Of a DNA stretch of 64,000 bases, positions 11,934 through 24,400 are shown piece by piece. Within the stretch, counting starts at the first letter, position 1, and every line of letters begins with the position of its first letter. The translations under genes and the position numbers were made by a program. The notes under the pieces are model-generated. The model was not told the DNA's origin. It saw only the letters and a program-made list of their open reading frames with translations, and did no database searches. This DNA comes from Rotaria macrura (Eukaryota; Rotifera; Eurotatoria; Philodinida; Philodinidae). The stretch is from contig OENT01000116.1 of the NCBI GenBank assembly GCA_900239685.1, positions 1-64,000 on the forward strand. The letters are read 5' to 3'.

Positions 11934-14900
11934 CTATTAAATCTTAAGAAGAAAAACGTTTAAGCTGTAAAAAGATCAAATATATCGATAAGATTTTTTT
12001 CTTCATTGAACAAGTGTTAAATTTTATTTGCCCTTTAGCATATGATATAATAACGAATAGATTTCATCATTATATGACCTATCCAACTGAAAGGTAGTAT
12101 TGGTTGAATAAAAAAGAAAAAAAAATGATTATCAAACTTATTTTTTGTTATTATTAGGCTTCAAAAAACAGACAGAGAGAGCGTGTGTGTGTATTCAAGT
12201 TGAATAATAAATCTCACTGTATACAAAAAATATAACAGAACGGAAGAAATAAATACAGTTTTAACTGTCTGGTATTAAAAATACTCGATGAGTACGTAGT
12301 GGTGTAGTAAAAAATCCAACCGTAAGAGTTTTGCTAATCGAAAATGTTTTGAAAGAGGTCACTGACAGTCGAATGATGTTTAATCTTGTCGGCAAATACA
12401 ATAAATATCTTTAAAAGAAAATTGTCTAATACCATGAGATAAAGAGCTTGGATTTTGGTTTTTTTTCTTCTTTTTACAAAAGAAAGAATATTACGAGAAA
12501 CTGATACACTTCAATTGTGAAGAGAAAAGATACAATTACTTTAAAAGCCATTGAATTTATTTATAGATGTTTACTTTGAAATGTGATACTGTTGGCAAAA
12601 ATAAAAACACTTTGGTACACTGATTCAAATGAAAATAAGTGTGCAGCAACATTTTATTGATATTTTTCATAAACCAAAGTCTTGGTAAGATTCTATTATT
12701 ACGATTTTTGTCAAAAGAAGTTTAAAACATATTCATAGGTTCTATGCTATATTGAATGAAAATAAAGTAAGTTAATCTGAATAGATATACACTGTTTCAT
12801 TTGGTTACCCAAATAGATATCGGCTATTTCCTATTTATCGACGAAGATGGGTTGCATGAAAGATAAAAATTTACTTTTTTTCTACAATAATTTATGAACA
12901 AAATAAAAATCGATGTGATTTTCATTGAATATCAATACATGTTAAATTATCAACTTTCATATCAGATCTAGATGCATATGTGACGATACAGCTGGGTACA
13001 CTTTTCGCATTCTAATAGCTGTTGCGTTTTGCTACCCTTTGATTTTGAACATAGGTATATATATATATATGTTGAACACTTGACAGTTATCTTTTCTTAT
13101 ATAATGCACTTTGAGACACACATGGAGAAACCGTTGTAAGAGTACAGATGACACAAAATGTCTGGGTAACATAAATTTGATATTATGTTTTCTATTAATT
13201 CGTATCGCATATCAATGGATAAGTGCAATAACTTTGTAATCAAACTATTCGTCTAGTGAACAATCAATTGAATAATACAGATATCAATTACAATACAACT
13301 TATGACTTATCGATTTTAAAATCGATTCGAAAATCGATAAGGACAGTGATTTTTGTATTTACTCATTTTTAAAAAAAGAAGCGGCTTAGGAGAATATAAA
13401 GAAAGCAAATGATTTAAATAAAAATAAACCCATAAGTGAAAAAACATTTATATGGTATGAATTCATATATGCTCGATTATGTTTGTATTTTTTGTCGCTA
13501 CATTGAAGGACATATGTGGGATACAGTCCAGTAGAAAGCGATAGATTAAATTTATTGAATAACTGTGGTTTAGGTTGAATTTGAAGATGAATTACTTTAA
13601 AGAAAACCTAATGTCTACGTTTTACTTATTTAATAGTTTTGTTTACTAGTTCAGACTTAGATGTAAGTACTCTTCATTTCACTTTCACATCAATATTGGA
13701 AATAAATCTTATTTTCATTACAGATTTTTCTCATCGATTATACAATATATAAGGACACTTCATACAATTAACAAGATAAATTCTTACTCGAGAATATGAG
13801 TTTTACAAATAGAATAGAAGAATCATAATTACATATTATCAATCAAGCAAATTTTATTAATGAATATTTATTAACCATGACTCGTTATGTTCTCCAATCA
13901 CTGTGTAAAAATTAAATGTTTGTAAATTCTACTTTAAAGCACTTCTCAAGAAAACACTTATATTTGCTCGAAATCGAACAATGAATTCAAGTTCAAGACT
14001 AACTTATGCATAATCCCTTCACATTTGTTTTTTTATTTATCTACGGATTTATTCAGTTCACTGTCATCAATAAGCTGTTTACTAAATAAAATCAGCATGT
14101 TCTAATCTGAGAAATACTTTCAAAGCATTGAAGTACTTCGAAAAGAAAAGAAAAAGATTAGTAATTACATGAATATGACAGCTGAACTGGTTTCATTTTC
14201 CCCACATTTATTTCGTATACGATGGAAAACAAATTGAGTGACAACAACAATTTTCTTGTTTCCTACTGACGTCTATCATCATTTTCAAAGTAAATAATTT
14301 AAACTTCGCTTTCTTCGAGAATTCGCTCGATGAACAGCAAACTACATGTCTTAATCGAATCCTCTTCTCATCCTTATTTACAACGTTACCTACACTAAGG
14401 ATCACTTATCTTTCACTATTACATTGCTAATTGGTTTCTAATATTTGGTAGTCACGAAACATCGTGTATACAGATTCAAACTGTCGATATCAAGGATAAA
14501 CTACATTGAAAACATAATAAGTATACCATTAAGTGTTTGCTAAAGATTTGCACGGTTCTAATGTTGTAAATATTACAGTCGTGTTTTGAACTTCATACGA
14601 TAAATGTTTTTTGTCTCGACCAAATGATTATTTGTTAAGATCTTTTCAAAAACAAACCTAATTCATTCCAGAAACTTAGATTTGTTGAAAAGCAAGTGTT
14701 GAAGGATTACTTGTTGGAATTTCAAGAGACAACGAAAGTTGTTGCAGTAAATATCGTTGAAGTCTCGAAAAACTCTATTTCTTCTCTAGTAATTAAAAAC
14801 GTGACAACTAGTTTTGTTAGAACTCTCAACCTAATAGGTAAAATCTATTCAAATTTCACCTGTTTTGACTGATTTTCTTGTTGTTTTCATAGCCTACGTA

Positions 14901-16502
14901 GTTCTAACTCATGCATGAAAACTTGCAGCAAATCATTTTTTTAATGTACAATATTTTCTGATTGTTTTAAAACTGTTTGGATGCAAATTTCGTATGTATT
15001 CATTCAAAAGTCAATTCATTCAGAGACTTGTACCTTTTTGTAATGTGAAGATAAAGAAAAATAAATTATGATTTTGACTATCATAAAGTTTTGAAAAAAT
15101 ATGATAAAATACATTAGATTGTCAAATCATTTTGTCGCTTTAAAATTTTTATTATCTACAAGCATATTTGACTGATCTATTTAGAGTAAATATTTGAACT
15201 AGTCAACATGATATTCGATACAAAAATTTCATCTGTATCACTCCATTTCTGAAAGGTTTTTTGTAAGTTCATGAATAGGTACTTGAATGATCTCATGGGT
15301 TATGGTTTTACCTAAGTTTGTACTGTGTAAATTAATATCAATGTTATGTTTGGGAATACAGATCTCTCAAGAATCTGAAAGAGAAAAGTCGACCAAGCAT
15401 AGCAGATTGACCACAACTCAAACTTTTCCCCTCTAAGATAACTAAGATAAAAAACAACATCTTGTATTTATTAATTTAACTTTTTTTATAACTCAGACTT
15501 CTACTCTCTTTGGACTGTTTTTGATATGCATAATTTCGATTAACATTTTCTAACATTCATTACTATAGTTGATTAATGAATGAATTTAGACTAAGATATT
15601 ATTAATATAAACAATACTAATATTTAGATTAGTATAAGCTAAATCTTGAATAAAATCTACGTGTCGTTGAGAAATAACAAGTATTCATGATCATTTCACG
15701 AATCATATTCTAATGATTGTTTCTTATTTAAAATCAATGAAACTACCGAGCTTTTGTACAAAACGAAACAAAACTTTATCTACGATTCTTATTTCATTCA
15801 TCATGCATATCTATAGCAGTTAGATTTGATAAGAACTGATGTTTTGAATACAACGGTATGTGCTCGTGTTTCGTTTGAAAATAAAGGTGAATAAAAGTTG
15901 CTTAGGAATTCGCTTAAATTGATAATTATAAAATGTTCTATTAGTAATTCAATGCATAACAAATATCAATAACAGAATAAGTCAGTGTTAATGAAATAAA
16001 ACAAGAAGAATACGATCTAGGATAGCTATTGCGAAAACTTTTGAACATCCCTATGTGTCATCCCATATTCATCGTTTCAGTCGATTTTTAAGGTGAATAT
16101 CACTTCATAGAAGGCATTTGACGAAAGACACATTTCATGGCATGATTTTTGTCGTTCTATCTCACCCAAAATGGAATGCTACCTGAAACCAACCATAACA
16201 TGCAGTACCATTCATTTCTGTGATAGAATTCTCAAATGATTTTTCATAATGAATCCAACAAGAAATCTATTCAAGAAAATAGCCTACTCGGTAATCAAAC
16301 ACCGGATATGTGTCGCTCCTTTTATTGAACAAAGACAAAACACAAATTTATTAGAAGGAAAGATGTAAATAATTCAACATTGTTTTAACTTCTTCATGAT
16401 TGCTTGCTACTCATAACGTTTCTCTTGATAGTAGTAAGAAATTTTCGTATGTACATACGTACGAACATTTTCAACATCACAATGATACGTACATAATTTA
16501 GA
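11934..16502. other. Intergenic stretch without a supported gene
   Basis: This 4.6 kb is AT-rich. It should hold the promoter, and possibly a first exon, of the zinc-finger gene transcribed leftwards. I see no open frame with convincing codon use. A 12 bp inverted repeat lies at 13306-13341 and a short TA run near 13056-13070. Confidence 0.45.
13306..13341. repeat. 12 bp inverted repeat with ATCGAT core
   Basis: Arms CTTATCGATTTT (13306-13317) and its exact reverse complement (13330-13341) flank a 12 nt spacer that again contains ATCGAT. It could be a palindromic binding site or chance in AT-rich DNA. Confidence 0.5.
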
Positions 16503-16504
16503 TA

Positions 16505-17735
16505 CAATGGTTTACAAAAAACCTTCGACACTTAATTTTCACTACCACTTCGCCAGGCAACATTCTTTTTTTGTGTACTCAAAAAGTGAGTACACTCTAG
16601 AATCGGTCAGTGTGTCTCGCCGTCCGTTTACACGATAACTCTTTAAACATACATTCGATTGACCTGAAATTTTGTGCACGGAATTCGTTCATCAATATCT
16701 CGATCGAGTTTGAAGATGAAAAGGATCCGGCAAGAAATGGCTGAGCTTTCAAAAAAATTGTCATTAGTGACCACAGAATCCGTGAGGGGGTGTACAGGGA
16801 TTTTTTCAAAAAAAAAACATTTTTTGCTCAGAATTATTCACAACATATATAAATCGACTCCATATTTAATGCTGATTCCGAATCTGATATTAGTTTTGAA
16901 CTAAATCGTTGCTTTCTAACAAAACGTCGCCTGAAAAAGGTCTGAAAGTGCACAAAAACTGCATCCAGAAACCGAATGCCTAGATATGTTTCAGATGATT
17001 ACTCGTTTTGGGGTTTCCCAAAAAGGTTTACCAGGATACTTCGTCTGTGCACACATTCTAGAATGACTGATTTGTCTCATTCACTTTTTGAAGTACACAT
17101 AACTCTCGGACTTAAGTGAGAGGTTTTCACATTTATTTTTTCTTAGTTTGAGTACGTTACGATAGCGCTCAAAGAACACTACACCATGATGAATTTTTTA
17201 ATATTTTTTCCATTCATCTCCGTAGGAAAAATAAAGAACAGGATTCTGAAAAATCGAAGTCAAAAAATTCAATGAGACGTTTTCAATCATTTGCTTCTTG
17301 TTTTCTTCCGATCATCTAAATCCATACTTTGTGAAATAATGTTCAATGAACGTTTCTCATGGTCAGCGTCAATTGTAAGGACCTTCCATTATTTTCCAAT
17401 TAAGTATAAGGTGTGTCGAATTTCACCCTAATCCTGAACTTTTAGAATATTGTCGAGTCTTTTGATCTACGTTTCCAAAATTTTGGCGTTTTTTCTTGTT
17501 CCAACATTGTGCGTGCAATGCGACACTAATCTCTATGATTCTTTCAACGGATAATAGAGCTGTATGCCGTAGTTGTAATTCTACAATGCAATCTTTTTGT
17601 GACTTCAAATTTTTAGAATTCTGGCCTGTGGCATGCTTTGTGGACTATCAAACCGTACTAAAACTAAGAAAAAAGAATGTTGCCTGACGAAGTGGTAGTG
17701 AAAACTACGCGTCCAAGGTGTTTTGCAAACCATTG
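16505..17735. mobile_element. Tc1/mariner-like terminal-inverted-repeat element, non-autonomous
   Basis: The two ends are imperfect inverted repeats of about 68 bp (16505-16572 and about 17668-17735). They share CAATGGTTT(A/G)CAAAA at the tips and TTTTCACTACCACTTCG plus CAGGCAACATTCTTTTTT further in. TA dinucleotides at 16503-16504 and 17736-17737 flank both ends, as expected for a TA target duplication. A second, inner inverted repeat (about 16572-16605 against 17050-17100, sharing TTCAAAAAGTGA-like and TCTAGAAT cores) makes the element foldback-like. The 1,231 bp body has only short open frames and no DDE transposase motif. The tip resembles the CAGTG-CTTGCAAAA termini of some Tc1 elements, but family assignment is tentative. 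Confidence 0.72.
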
Positions 17736-17737
17736 TA

Positions 17738-18297
17738 AATCGTAGTTACCAAAAATATGAACGTTAGAAGTCTGGTAATATCAATATACATTCTTGTAGT
17801 CGATTTTCAGACTTATAAAATCATTCAACCATGATCAAACTGATTTCTATTCTTATTTGCTGAGATAGATAGTCGAACAGTAGATCAATTCAAAATATTC
17901 AGATTGAACAGTAACACTACGAACCACTATAAGGTTGCTGCAAGACAGTTGACTGCATTTGAAAAAATGAAATCTATGCGTTTTCGAATTAGATATTCGC
18001 AAGCTGCTGTTGTGATTTATTACAAAATTTTTTAGTATTACAATAAACATTGACATAATAAGAAAAAGAAAAAAAAACAGAACAAAGAAAAACTTTCCTC
18101 GTTTTATAAAACAACAAATAGACACACATAGATTATTTTGTTTGTATTATGAAACAATGATATGACAATGTAAGTTTAATAAACAACAACGAATATTAAG
18201 AAAAAATGAAGAAGAAAACTATGTGAAGAGAAAAAAGACACTAATTTCTATGAATCAGGAAACAAAACGAAGAAAACAAAAAGGAAACTTGAGAATT
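17738..18297 (-). other. Probable 3' UTR of the RasGAP gene
   Basis: This is the sequence downstream of the RasGAP stop codon on the minus strand. An AATAAA hexamer lies at 18016-18021, about 280 nt past the stop, and is a plausible polyadenylation signal. No gene is visible. Confidence 0.4.
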
Positions 18298-18462
18298 TCA
18301 TTCAATCGCATTTTCAAGATGTGAAAGCATAGACAGATCATCATCATCGTCATCATCTGGTGGCAAAGGAGGTTTACTATACAAAAAAATAAATTTATTT
18401 TCCGTATTATCATCAAGACAAAAATTTTTTTCTATTGATCGAATATCATAACCATCGTCGTT

Positions 18463-18495
<33 letters not shown>

Positions 18496-21400
18496 GGAAT
18501 AATCGATTAGGTTAATATCATCAATATTAGTTGTAGTGTGTTTTTCATTTAATAAAAATATTAATTGTCGATATTCTTCAATACGTTCATTTGATCGAGT
18601 CAATTCATTGCGCAGTCTAAAGTATACTCATTCTAATATATATATGTAATTTCAATAAGTCGAAATTTAAAAAAAAATAAACATGCTTAACAACAATGAA
18701 TTACATGCAACTACATTCAAATAGAGACAAACAATAATAAAACAAAGAAACATGCTTAACATATACATGTATGTATAAACATATATATATTTGTAAATAT
18801 ATATATATATATAGGTAAATATAATTCCTAATAACCCACCTGATTGTGTTAGACAACTGTCTCATGCGAGCAAAGCCTGAGATAGAGAGAGAGATGAAAA
18901 TCATGCAGAATTACTATTGGCAATGTTACGAATTACAAAAAAAAAAGAAAGGAGACAAATTTTCAATTCTTTCCCAATTTAATGTTTAATTTTCTAGGCA
19001 AATTTTTATACCACTGACCGTTCAGCTTGTTTTTCACATTCAATTCGACGACATTTTTCTTCTTGATACAAGTTTAACATTGGTGAACGTTGAGCAAGAA
19101 CAAGATCCTTAAAAATAAGACAATTATTTTAAAATGAAAATTATACTGTTAAATTAACAAGATAAAATTTAATTTAATTTAATAGAAAATAATAATCAAT
19201 TGAAAACGAATAGCAATCACGACATGCAGATGGGCTTCCTAGTGATGAACATATGTTCATTGGAACAGATACTTCTTTTTATGGAATTAGAATATTTATA
19301 ATTTCAATTGTCAAATTAAAAGAAATTTTTTTGTTTGGACTAACAATAGAATTGTTGAATTCATACAAGTAGAATAGATTCAGTATTCGTGCATAGGAAG
19401 CATGAATGAATTTCGAAGAGAGAAAGAGAAGTTATGTAGATTGTTTCGAGTGTTTTAACACTCTTAGAAAAGCATATCGGATATTTCCCTAGGCGTATGT
19501 ATTACTCGTTGTCAAATGAAAATTATAAATTTTCTTGTTGACCAAGAACATAAACACAGTTGGAGTCTCTGCTCATTTCTAGAATAAATGAATCGATCTA
19601 ATGTCTGATTTAACATACAAAAACTGATTGAAATCATTGTGCCGATGGAAGGTCCGACTGCTGTGTTTTAAATAGTTGATAATCATTTCAATGAGTTAAT
19701 TTTAGATTAAAATTTGTTTTTTATTAATTGAAGAGGAAAATAGCTAAAGATTTTGTTTGTTACAAGATTTTATGTTTATAGATAATGACTATGATACTTT
19801 GTAAAAATGATTGTTAAGTATTTTTCTTGAAAAATTGAGATAGATGTATTTAAATCATATGAATTTTTATTGCTTTTGTTGAGATGGCACTTGAAAACCT
19901 ATGCTAGAATATGTAGAGGTCCATACCATCAAGTTCAAAGAAGGGTCAAATATAGATCATGAATTTATTTGAACTTGTATCATAATACTTTTTTTCCTAT
20001 TCAACAACACATAATAAATTTTGATGCCTGCAAAAGTTATTTTCGTTCTAATGCTTTCTTTCTATTAAGAAAAACAATATAACGTCTCGAAAAATGTTCA
20101 TCTATTAAAAAGAGTGCTTCTGTTATATAACTAAAGGAAATGATTATGTTAATGGTGAAGTTTACTAGGTACCGTAGGTTGACATATGCTTCTAAACAAA
20201 GAAGAAATCAATTAGCTTAACCGAAATGCTCTCGAGAATTGTGTTATGCACAATCAAACAAGCGAAAATCATTAGCTTAGATTTTTCTGCTAATGAGTGT
20301 GATCTTCTTCTCGTAGAAAGAAGAACGAACTTATGTAAAAATTGATTGAAGTAATATTTGAGCAAAAATATATATATTACTATACTCAATGCTAATGTTA
20401 CACAACCCAAGTTCTTTGTTGTCCTCTTCACAAGAAATAATAATCATCCAGGTGAAATTTATTTCTTTGAGCAGAAAAATTAATGTGAATCTTTCGATCA
20501 TCTGAATAGTTATATTGATAGTTTAAGCGGCAATTACATATTAGAAAGTTTTAATTTTGTTGAATGGCAGATAAAATATGATAGTGCAAAACAATTCTCG
20601 GTCAATAATTACTTCGATGTTTTTATTCATTGAATTCATAAAACATCATGAATAATCATCATAACATTACTAAACTCGTTTCTCTATTTAGAAGATGTTC
20701 GTTCTCGAATAAGGGTACATGTTTCAATGTCAAACTGCTCCTCAACTAAGACTAGGTATATTATTTGTGACATAGGGAGCTATCAATTGTACAGTATACA
20801 GTGTGGCTGGATACTTCTTCCGCATGAATCATTCGTTGATCGATGACCTATCCAATCGATTGTGATTGAATGACAATCAGAGAAATAGATGAAGTGTTTA
20901 GTTTTTCTTTTGTTATTGTTTTAGTATTGATATTGAACAAGTTCCTCAAAATCACTAATCGAAACCACGAAAACATAAGCCGCATGCGTTCGAAAATTTG
21001 ACGTAAAACTTAAACAACTATAGATAACTAGATATTTAAGTTAATTAGAAGTTTATGTAAACAGTTCTATCATAATATAATACTTGAGTTAGATGTACAT
21101 AACAAAGAATTGTCATCGAGTTAGAGTAGATTCATATTCAAAGTGAATGATTGCGGAGATACTTTTTTATATCACGGTTTTAATGAATACCGCATGTTGT
21201 GGTAGAGAAGTTAAATTGAGAATTTCGACTCTAAAATTCGCATACAATATTTGACGAGGAGAATAATAGTCCATTAAGGAAATTTTCAAATTTTTTCTTC
21301 ATCAAGGACATTACAGGAATCATCTAAACATTGAATTACAAAGCGAACAATCCTAGACAATAGACTATTTTTTATTCTATTTGTGAATCACTAGACACTA

Positions 21401-24400
21401 TACAATGTACATAATCTCAACTAAAAGTGTAACTTGACATTTAGAAAAGTTTCGACATGAACTTATAAAGAACAATGGGTATCAGTCAGTAACATTCACT
21501 TGATTATTTAAGTAAAATTCATATGTGCGTGTTACATTAAATGTCTCAAATGAACAGATGTAGTAGTTTACTTTAAATCTTAAATACGTGTGATAGATAA
21601 AATGAGACGACTAGAGACATTAACAATATATTTGATTAAGAATAGAAAATTTTAGTTTAAACTCACTTTATTCGATGATGAAGCATGATTAAGTGCTTTA
21701 ACACCCATTTTTGGTGGTGGTAATTGTTGATTTGTTAGATTTGATTGCCTTTTATTCGTAGTATTCATCGGATCATGAGTTTTAACACAATAATATGCTG
21801 TTGCTGCTGCTGATGAATTATGTTTTGCTATTGGTGTATGGACATTCGATGATGATGATGCTAAACTTTGTGTACTTCTTGTCATATAACTATTATTTAA
21901 GACGAATAAAGGTTGTTGTAAAGATTGTCGACTAGCTGAATGAGCAAGTGATTGTTGAGATGATGATGAAGGTGGTGAATTTTTGAGAGATTCAATACAA
22001 AGACTATTGATAAAATACAATGCTTTTGATGAATCTGTTTGATTATGATTTTGATTTAAATGTATTGGACTATCATCATCGGATAGATCACTTGGAATAT
22101 TTTCTTCGCGTTGAGTTATTTGATTATTAAAAAGTGGATTTTTGAAAGACAATGGGGTACGAATATTTTCTTTATTAAGATTTTCGACCGTTGTCACCGT
22201 TGGTGATGTTGATATTGAATGATAACCTTGTGATGATTCATTTGTGGTACCTGTGCCTGTTAACGATAATGAAATTTGACTACCATATGGTGATGAACGA
22301 TTATCATTGGATTGTTTATCTAAACGATTATAGAAATGTTCATTTGGTGTTGTCAAATGATGATATATGTGATGATGATGATGATGTAGATGAATTTGTG
22401 TACCATTTTGTGTTGTTGAGTAAAATAGTTTTACATTAGTTAATTCATTCAACACATATTCTAATTCGTTTAGTGTTCGACGAGTATTAAAATCGATTTG
22501 TTCGAATAAATCAGCAAGAGTTGAATGAAGAATTGAATATTCACGACCTAAACAACAATAACATATCAAATTTTTATCTCTGCACTATATGTTGATATCA
22601 ATTGCACAAGACTCATTCGCATGTGATATGAACAACAGTTGCTACAGTTTATTCATAGAAAAAAATAACGTTCAATGAATTTGAATCTTTGCTTGTTTCT
22701 AGATGTTCTGCAAGAAACACAGGACATGACTTGATAACTTAAGATATTTTAAAGCAAATCAAATGAGTATCGTTTATCTAGAATACTGAAATGATCGGAT
22801 AATTTCGACTCATCATAGTATCAACCCAAGTCAAAAAATCAGACATTAAGTCTTGTAAGATCAGATGAAATCGTACAAAAAATTGTGGTCTCAAATATCT
22901 TAGATCAATTCGTACAGTCAGATCCTTGTAAGATCTTACTATCGCATAAGATTTTCTATAATCTTATAATCGCATCTGTCACAACAAGAAGATCTGTCAA
23001 GAGTTTTAGAGTAAGACATGATGTCAGACTTCTGAGACCACGATTTTGTGTACGACTTTTCGTCTGATCTTACAAGATCAGATGCAGAATCTTGTCAGAT
23101 CTTAGTATCTGATTGTTTACCCTGGGTAGCGAATAGAAAATTTTCATAGTCGATTTTTACAACAGATCTCATTGACGACACTTCGACCTGGAAAAATATT
23201 CGAAATAAATCCGTACAAATACTCGCACATACGTAAATCAAAATTTATTACTCATCTTTATGATAAACTATAGTAGTGATAAGAAAAATAAACAAACCTA
23301 AATCAATATCACATTTGTCATCATGAGGATTACTTCTCTGTGTAAATCGTGGTTCATCATAATCATGATCAATCGTCTGAGGATTACAAGAAGAAAAAAA
23401 AACAATTTTTATTGTAATTATTTTTTTTTCTGAATAATTTTCTATCATTGGTAACTTACAGAGATCTGAGCTAGAAATCGTCTCATATTTTCTGATTCTT
23501 TACCAACAAAATCATTCATGAATTTCATGTAAGATTCTTTTGGACCGAATCTAAATGGAAGAAAAATAAAATGAAAATGAAAAATCATTATTTTTTTACT
23601 TAAAAATTCATTTTTCAGTATCTTATTTGATTATCTTACTTGGAGAAATTGGCTAGCGTTTGTAAGGTTTTAGCAATTAATGTTAATTTTCTCGATGATT
23701 TTTCATTGGGATATTCTAATATCATAATAGAAAATATTCTTCAGCTTTTCATTTTTAAAACTTTACCTTGAGTAAGACCGAATAAATTTGGCGACAAGAT
23801 CGCTGGACAAAGAAAACGAAGAAAAACTGAGCCACTGATTAAATTAAACATTGTTTCATCGGATGATGATAATTGTCGAAGTTTCCAAAAAATACGTTTT
23901 AATTCCCTTGAAAAAGAGAAAAAAAATCAAAATGTATGATAGAAATTCTGTGAATATCTATCGTATTTATTCGTTTACTGAGGAAATAGAATATGCGATT
24001 GTTGAATTTCCAGCCAAATTTTTTCACATAATATTCTTAATGTTATTTGATTTCGTTCTAAATTTTGAAGATTCGACACACGACCTGGATCAACTTCTAA
24101 GTCTATATCATTGGAATTTTTCGTTGAAACAATATCTGTGACAAAACGTGTCAATGTTTCACGTAAATATGTTTCACCAATTAATTTCATGTAGGCTTCC
24201 ATAGATTTTGTTGCTATCGAATTACCACGAAACGTCAATGAATTATCTGGTGTTGATAGTATTTCAGTTTGAACAATATCAACAAGAAATGATGTCGAAA
24301 ATGATAGTGATTGAGCAATACGGGTTAATGATGTTGCTAAAAATAAATCGAATTCAATAATAAGAATTATATGAATATCATTCAACAAAATCGAAGACGT

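Noticed and set aside
16597-16904. Open frames on both strands inside the TIR element as possible transposase
   Set aside because: They are short and overlap the inverted repeats, and I see no DDE or helix-turn-helix motif.
18840-18876. A 37 nt AG-to-GT segment on the minus strand between the last two RasGAP exons
   Set aside because: Entering in the required phase it meets a TAA after nine codons, while direct joining of 19019 to 18616 keeps the coiled-coil frame and heptads. Its acceptor is just a CT-rich repeat.
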